Shown piece by piece: positions 60,632 through 64,000 of a stretch of DNA of 64,000 nt (the first letter of the stretch is position 1; each line of letters starts with the position of its first letter). A program made the translations under genes and the position numbers. The stretch is taken from contig NZ_JAJQQS010000019.1 of assembly GCF_021228125.1 (NCBI RefSeq), forward strand, positions 1-64,000. The letters are read 5' to 3'. This stretch comes from Streptomyces albireticuli. Its GTDB lineage: Bacteria > Actinomycetota > Actinomycetes > Streptomycetales > Streptomycetaceae. Below the pieces are notes generated by a model. That model did no database searches and had not been told where the DNA came from. It saw only the letters and a program-made list of their open reading frames with translations.

Positions 60632-62071
60632 CTACGCATTCGAGAGATTTCCGCTGTGCAGGGCGCCGACGTGCCGGTGAGGATCGGCAGTGGCCATGGC
60701 GTCGAGCAGGAGCAGCAGCCGCCGTTGGTGGTCTGCCAGGTCGGCCCGCGTGTACTGCTCGCGGGTGGCCTGTACGTCCAGCCGCAGCCCGGCACCGTCG
60801 CGCCGGTCCAGGGCGAGAAGCTTCAGGCAGGCCGGTCGGCCGGCGGCGACGTGGACGCCGGAAACGGTGCAGGGGATACCGCCCATGCTGAGGGGACGAC
60901 CGAGCGGCATGACGTTGACGATGAGCGAGAACCGGGAGGCGATGCTGCCGGGCAGACCGAGGTCACGGGCCAGATCCTCGCCGGGGTAGCGCTGATGGGC
61001 CACCGCCTCGTTCATCGCGCGGTCGACCTGGGTGAGCAGTTCGGCCAGCGGCATGCCGGAGTGGACCCTGAGGCGCAGGGGCACGATGTTGTGGAGCACG
61101 CCTGGGGTGGTCATGAGCGCGCGCTGCGGGCGGCCGGTGACGGCCAGGCCGATCACCACCTCGGGTGCCGCCGTCAGCCGGTGCGCGTACACCGCCGCCG
61201 CGGCACAAAGGAACCGTGACCGCGCGATCCCGGCAGCCAGGGCCGCCTTTTGAAGTGCTTCCGGGCGTGCGAGCGGACGTTCCCCGCTCACGCGCAGAGC
61301 CTGTTCGGCCAGGTAACCGCTGTCCGTGCCTTGCCGCCCGTCCGTAGGAGCCGGTCGGGCGGGCAGCGGGGCCGGGGCCGGTGGATCGCTGAACGTCCGT
61401 TTCCAGTAAGCGCCATCGGCGGCGTACCGCGGCGAGGAACGGTAGTCCAGGTCGGCCTTCACCAGGTCCGCCAGTGATCCGAACGGGGACGCCCCTACTG
61501 GTTCCCCGGCGGCCAGAAGCGCGTACACCCGCGTGAACCGGCGTGTGATCAGGAAGAGGCTGTAGCCGTCCGCCACCACATGGTGGGCACTGAGGTAACA
61601 CAGCCAGTGGTCCGCCCGGAGCGCGATCAGCGCGCACCGGAAGAGCGGGCCGTGAGCCAAGTCGATCGGTTCGGCCATGTCCGCCGCGATCCAGCGCCGC
61701 GCCGCGCCGTGCGGATCAGGCTCACCGCTGACGTCGACGCACGCCCAGGCGCTGTCGGCCGCCGGGTGTACCTCTTGGACGGGGCCGTCCGGGGTGGCGG
61801 TGATGCGTACGCGCAGCGTGTCGGCCTCGGCGAGGACCTGTCTCATCGCCGCTTCGAACAGCCCGGTGTCGACCGGTCCGTGGAGGTGCGCGCACTGGCT
61901 GATCCGGTACGCCTCGTGCGCGCCGGACGCGTCCTGCTCGGCGAGCCAGATCTTGCGCTGTGCCGCGGTGAGCGGCAGCACGTGCGGGGTGGGGCGCGCT
62001 GTGCGGCCTTCGGCGTCAAGGCATTCTCTCCGGCTGGGAGCGGACGGAGTCGCACCGCTGGAACCGGGCAT
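60632..62071 (-). CDS. Free-standing NRPS condensation domain
   Basis: I read 479 residues from the ATG at 62071 after GGGAGG; the frame is open further to 62134. PLTAAQRKIWLAEQDASG is motif C1, HHVVADGYS is C3 with the catalytic second His, and YPGEDLARDLGLPG with RFSLIVNVMP belongs to the later motifs. No adenylation or carrier domain is attached, so it would join an acyl-carrier substrate to an amine. It comes before the CFA-like gene on the same strand and is divergent from the desaturase-ACP-ketosynthase genes. Confidence 0.85.
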   Translation of the reverse strand: MPGSSGATPSAPSRRECLDAEGRTARPTPHVLPLTAAQRKIWLAEQDASGAHEAYRISQCAHLHGPVDTGLFEAAMRQVLAEADTLRVRITATPDGPVQEVHPAADSAWACVDVSGEPDPHGAARRWIAADMAEPIDLAHGPLFRCALIALRADHWLCYLSAHHVVADGYSLFLITRRFTRVYALLAAGEPVGASPFGSLADLVKADLDYRSSPRYAADGAYWKRTFSDPPAPAPLPARPAPTDGRQGTDSGYLAEQALRVSGERPLARPEALQKAALAAGIARSRFLCAAAAVYAHRLTAAPEVVIGLAVTGRPQRALMTTPGVLHNIVPLRLRVHSGMPLAELLTQVDRAMNEAVAHQRYPGEDLARDLGLPGSIASRFSLIVNVMPLGRPLSMGGIPCTVSGVHVAAGRPACLKLLALDRRDGAGLRLDVQATREQYTRADLADHQRRLLLLLDAMATADPHRHVGALHSGNLSNA

Positions 62072-62477
62072 CGGCACCTCCCATGGGCTCCCGACGAGCC
62101 TCCCCGCCGGTCCCCGGGTTACACCATGTGGCATATACAGCCTTATGTGATCACCCGAAACGAAGGGCCTGGGCCGCCCCTTGAAGGTGCGGGTGTGCTC
62201 GCGGTGAGCGCCGTCCGCCGCCTTGGCGGCGCGCGTGCGTACCCCGGGCGGCGACCGCGAGACTCTCCCGGCGTACGCGGGCGTTCGCGTCGTCGTGCCC
62301 GCGCCTTCGCCCGCTCCTTTCCGCGATCAACTACCGCTCGTTGCCCGCATATAGACGCCACAGCGGCGCAGACTCGCATGAGGCATGAACGCGGAGAGGA
62401 AGCGCGACAAGTGAAGCCGGGACGCGTTCGGGCTTCGCCCGGCAGTCGGAGACCGCACGAGGAAATGAGGTGAGCAG
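62072..62477. other. Divergent promoter region of the acyl biosynthetic locus
   Basis: 406 bases between the condensation gene (minus) and the desaturase gene (plus). An AT-rich stretch near 62130-62160 (catatacagccttatgtgatca) is a likely minus-strand promoter. No convincing gene is present. Confidence 0.45.
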
Positions 62478-63416
62478 GTGACTCCTGCTGCGGCTGAGAG
62501 CGTGCTGCGGGAGCTTGAGCCCTCGGTGGAAAGGCTGCTGGAACGCCATCTCGCGGCCGCTCATGACTGGCTGCCGCACCAGTTCGTACCGTGGAGCGGG
62601 GCACAGGACTTCGACGGGCCGCTGGAGGGCGCCGCCTGGCAGCCGGAACAGTCGGCTCTGTCGCCGGCCGTGCAGGACGCGCTGGTCATCAACCTTCTCA
62701 CCGAGGACAACCTGCCCAGTTACCACTTCGAGATCGCGGTGCAGCTCGGGCGGGACGGGGCCTGGGGAGCGTGGAACCACAGATGGACGGCCGAGGAGGA
62801 CCGGCACTCGGCCGTGCTGCGTGCCTTCGTCCACGCCCGCCGGGCGGTGGATCCCGTCGCCCTCGAACACCTACGGATCCGGCACATGGCGGCCGGGTGG
62901 TCCCTCGGCTGCTCCACGGTGCTGCACGGCCTGGCGTACGCCACCGTCCAGGAGCTGGCGACCCGGCAGGCCCACCGGAACACCGGCGCGCTGTGCGGTG
63001 ACCGGCTGGGCGAGATGCTGATGACCAGGATCGCCGCCGACGAGAACCTGCACATGCTGTTCTACCGGGGGCTGTTCGCCGACGCGCTCCGGGCGTTTCC
63101 CGACGACGCCATGGTCGCCCTGGCGGATGTCCTGTGCGAGTTCCGGATGCCGGGGACCGGCATCCCCGGGTTCCGGGCGCGGGCCGTGCGCGTCGCCGCG
63201 GCCGGTATCTACAACCTGGACGTCCATCACGAGCACGTGGTGCAGCCGCTGCTGCGCGCCCTGTCGGTGATGACGGCGCCCGGCCTCGGCCCGGTCGGCG
63301 GACAGGCCCAGGAACGAATCGGCCTGTACGAGGAACGGTTGAAGGCACAGGCGGCCCGGGCCCGCGCGCTGTACGCACGTATGAACGCAAGCAGGACCCT
63401 CCCCCTGTCCCCGTGA
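62478..63416 (+). CDS. Acyl-ACP desaturase (ferritin-like di-iron)
   Basis: I read 312 residues from a GTG at 62478 after GAGGTGAG. Iron ligands of the soluble acyl-ACP desaturase fold are in order: EDNLPSYH, EEDRHS and DENLHM. Length is typical of DesA-type proteins. It would put a double bond in an acyl chain on a carrier protein, presumably the ACP encoded 19 bases downstream, rather than in a phospholipid. Confidence 0.87.
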   Translation: MTPAAAESVLRELEPSVERLLERHLAAAHDWLPHQFVPWSGAQDFDGPLEGAAWQPEQSALSPAVQDALVINLLTEDNLPSYHFEIAVQLGRDGAWGAWNHRWTAEEDRHSAVLRAFVHARRAVDPVALEHLRIRHMAAGWSLGCSTVLHGLAYATVQELATRQAHRNTGALCGDRLGEMLMTRIAADENLHMLFYRGLFADALRAFPDDAMVALADVLCEFRMPGTGIPGFRARAVRVAAAGIYNLDVHHEHVVQPLLRALSVMTAPGLGPVGGQAQERIGLYEERLKAQAARARALYARMNASRTLPLSP

Positions 63417-63435
63417 GAGAACAGGAGCTGTCGTC

Positions 63436-63696
63436 ATGACGAACCCCATGGACCAGGTCGCGCTTCCCGAGAATTTCATCGCCCTGCTGACCGATCACCT
63501 GAGGATTCCGGTACCCGCCGACGGGCTCTCGGCCGCGACGACGCTGGAGAGCCTTGACATCGACTCGCTGGCCCTGATGGAACTCGTGGTCGCCGCCGAG
63601 GACGTGCTCGGCATCGTCCTGCCCGACAGTGCCCTGGACCTCTCCCCGGCCGCCACCCTCGGCGAGGCGGCGAAGGTGTTCGATGAGGCGACCTGA
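63436..63696 (+). CDS. Acyl carrier protein
   Basis: The product has 86 residues from ATG 63436, AGGAG upstream. DIDSLALMEL holds the phosphopantetheine Ser at about residue 47, in the acidic four-helix ACP pattern. It follows the desaturase by 19 bases and overlaps the ketosynthase start, so the three are one operon. It is a dedicated carrier for a secondary acyl chain. Confidence 0.92.
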   Translation: MTNPMDQVALPENFIALLTDHLRIPVPADGLSAATTLESLDIDSLALMELVVAAEDVLGIVLPDSALDLSPAATLGEAAKVFDEAT

Positions 63697-64000
63697 CATC
63701 GCGATCACCGGACTGGGCCTGGTGACTCCGGCGGGGCATACCGCCGAGGCGAACTGGGCCGCCCTGTGCCGGGGGAGCTCGGTCGCCGCCACCGACCCCC
63801 TTCTGGAGGGGCTGCCCGTCGATTTCTCCTGCCGGGTCAGGGACTTCGACGCCGAGGCGGAGCTCGGCCGGCTCGCACAGCGCCTGGACCCTTTCGCGCA
63901 GTTCGCACTGGTCGCCGCCCGGCAGGCGGTCCTCGACGCCGGCCTTGAGCCGCGCACCTGGCGAGGGGAACGGGTCGGGGTCGTCCTGGGCGTCGGCAGC
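63683..64000 (+). CDS. Beta-ketoacyl synthase, N-terminal part (cut by window edge)
   Basis: The first 106 codons start at ATG 63683, inside the last codons of the ACP gene. DIAITGLGLVTPAGHTAEANW is the usual N-terminus of FabF/KAS II-type enzymes, and WRGERVGVVLGVGS is the strand before the active-site region. The Cys-His-His triad lies outside the window, so activity and type (chain extension or chain-length factor) cannot be checked. Confidence 0.88.
   Translation, partial: MRRPDIAITGLGLVTPAGHTAEANWAALCRGSSVAATDPLLEGLPVDFSCRVRDFDAEAELGRLAQRLDPFAQFALVAARQAVLDAGLEPRTWRGERVGVVLGVGS

Noticed and set aside
1..64000. tRNA, rRNA or small RNA genes and replication origins
   Set aside because: I saw no cloverleaf with conserved T-loop sequence, no rRNA-like segments and no DnaA-box cluster, though a covariance search was not possible.

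Overview
The window looks like chromosomal DNA of a Streptomyces-type actinomycete. GC content and third-position GC are very high, GTG and TTG starts are frequent, and the gene families fit (ECF41-type sigma factor, Acg-type nitroreductase, secreted TAP-type hydrolases, Replic_Relax and TrwC relics, secreted nucleotide pyrophosphokinase). No rRNA, tRNA, CRISPR array or replication origin was recognised. All names come from reading translated sequence; no database search was run.

Layout. (1) 1-7.8 kb is a graveyard of mobile and broken genes: the start of an IS3-type transposase cut by the window edge, a MurG-like scrap, a frameshifted secreted NucA/NucB-type nuclease with an unknown gene after it, a broken IS5-type transposase fused onto TrwC/MobF relaxase and replication-relaxation scraps, an S1 protease whose catalytic Ser is Gly, a truncated SnoaL-like gene and a chimeric UbiX relic. 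(2) 7.9-10.9 kb is ordinary: a lipoprotein, a divergent MarR/MFS pair and a histidine phosphatase. (3) 10.97-34.1 kb appears to be a specialised-metabolite cluster. A minus-strand set holds an HprK-like kinase, a nucleotidyltransferase-fold protein and an asparagine synthetase. A plus-strand pair holds two small kinases. A 14-gene minus-strand run from 30772 down to 17616 holds a nucleotidyltransferase and helical partner, an ABC exporter, a HAD phosphatase, an acyl-CoA-dehydrogenase-like enzyme, a SRPBCC protein, an epimerase, a myo-inositol-phosphate-synthase homologue, an archaeal-type methionine adenosyltransferase, an expanded NDP-kinase-like protein, an SDR, a PHP phosphatase and a second HprK-like kinase. 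A divergent class III aminotransferase/methyltransferase pair and an IclR regulator close the set. MIPS, phosphatases, dehydrogenases and aminotransferase suggest an aminated cyclitol that is later phosphorylated, nucleotidylated, amidated or methylated; that is inference, and I cannot assign a known product.

(4) 34.5-39.1 kb is a three-subunit xanthine-dehydrogenase-type molybdenum enzyme with a divergent TetR regulator and two near-identical palindromic operators. (5) 39.3-43.9 kb holds a nitroreductase and a tightly overlapped operon of double methyltransferase, gamma-butyrobetaine-dioxygenase-like enzyme and TauE/SafE exporter. (6) 44-50.8 kb holds tandem secreted hydrolases, small secreted or membrane proteins, a VOC protein and a degenerate phosphatase. 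(7) 50.9-53.4 kb is a PEP-utilising-enzyme relic and an ECF41-type sigma factor divergent from a SnoaL-LUD fusion, across an 18-bp perfect inverted repeat. (8) 53.5-59.5 kb holds a cytoplasmic-looking subtilase with a separate prodomain-like protein, two LuxR-type regulators, a broken amidohydrolase and a secreted RelA/SpoT-like nucleotide pyrophosphokinase. (9) 59.6-64 kb starts another biosynthetic locus: CFA-synthase-like methyltransferase, free-standing condensation domain, acyl-ACP desaturase, acyl carrier protein and the beginning of a ketosynthase that leaves the window.
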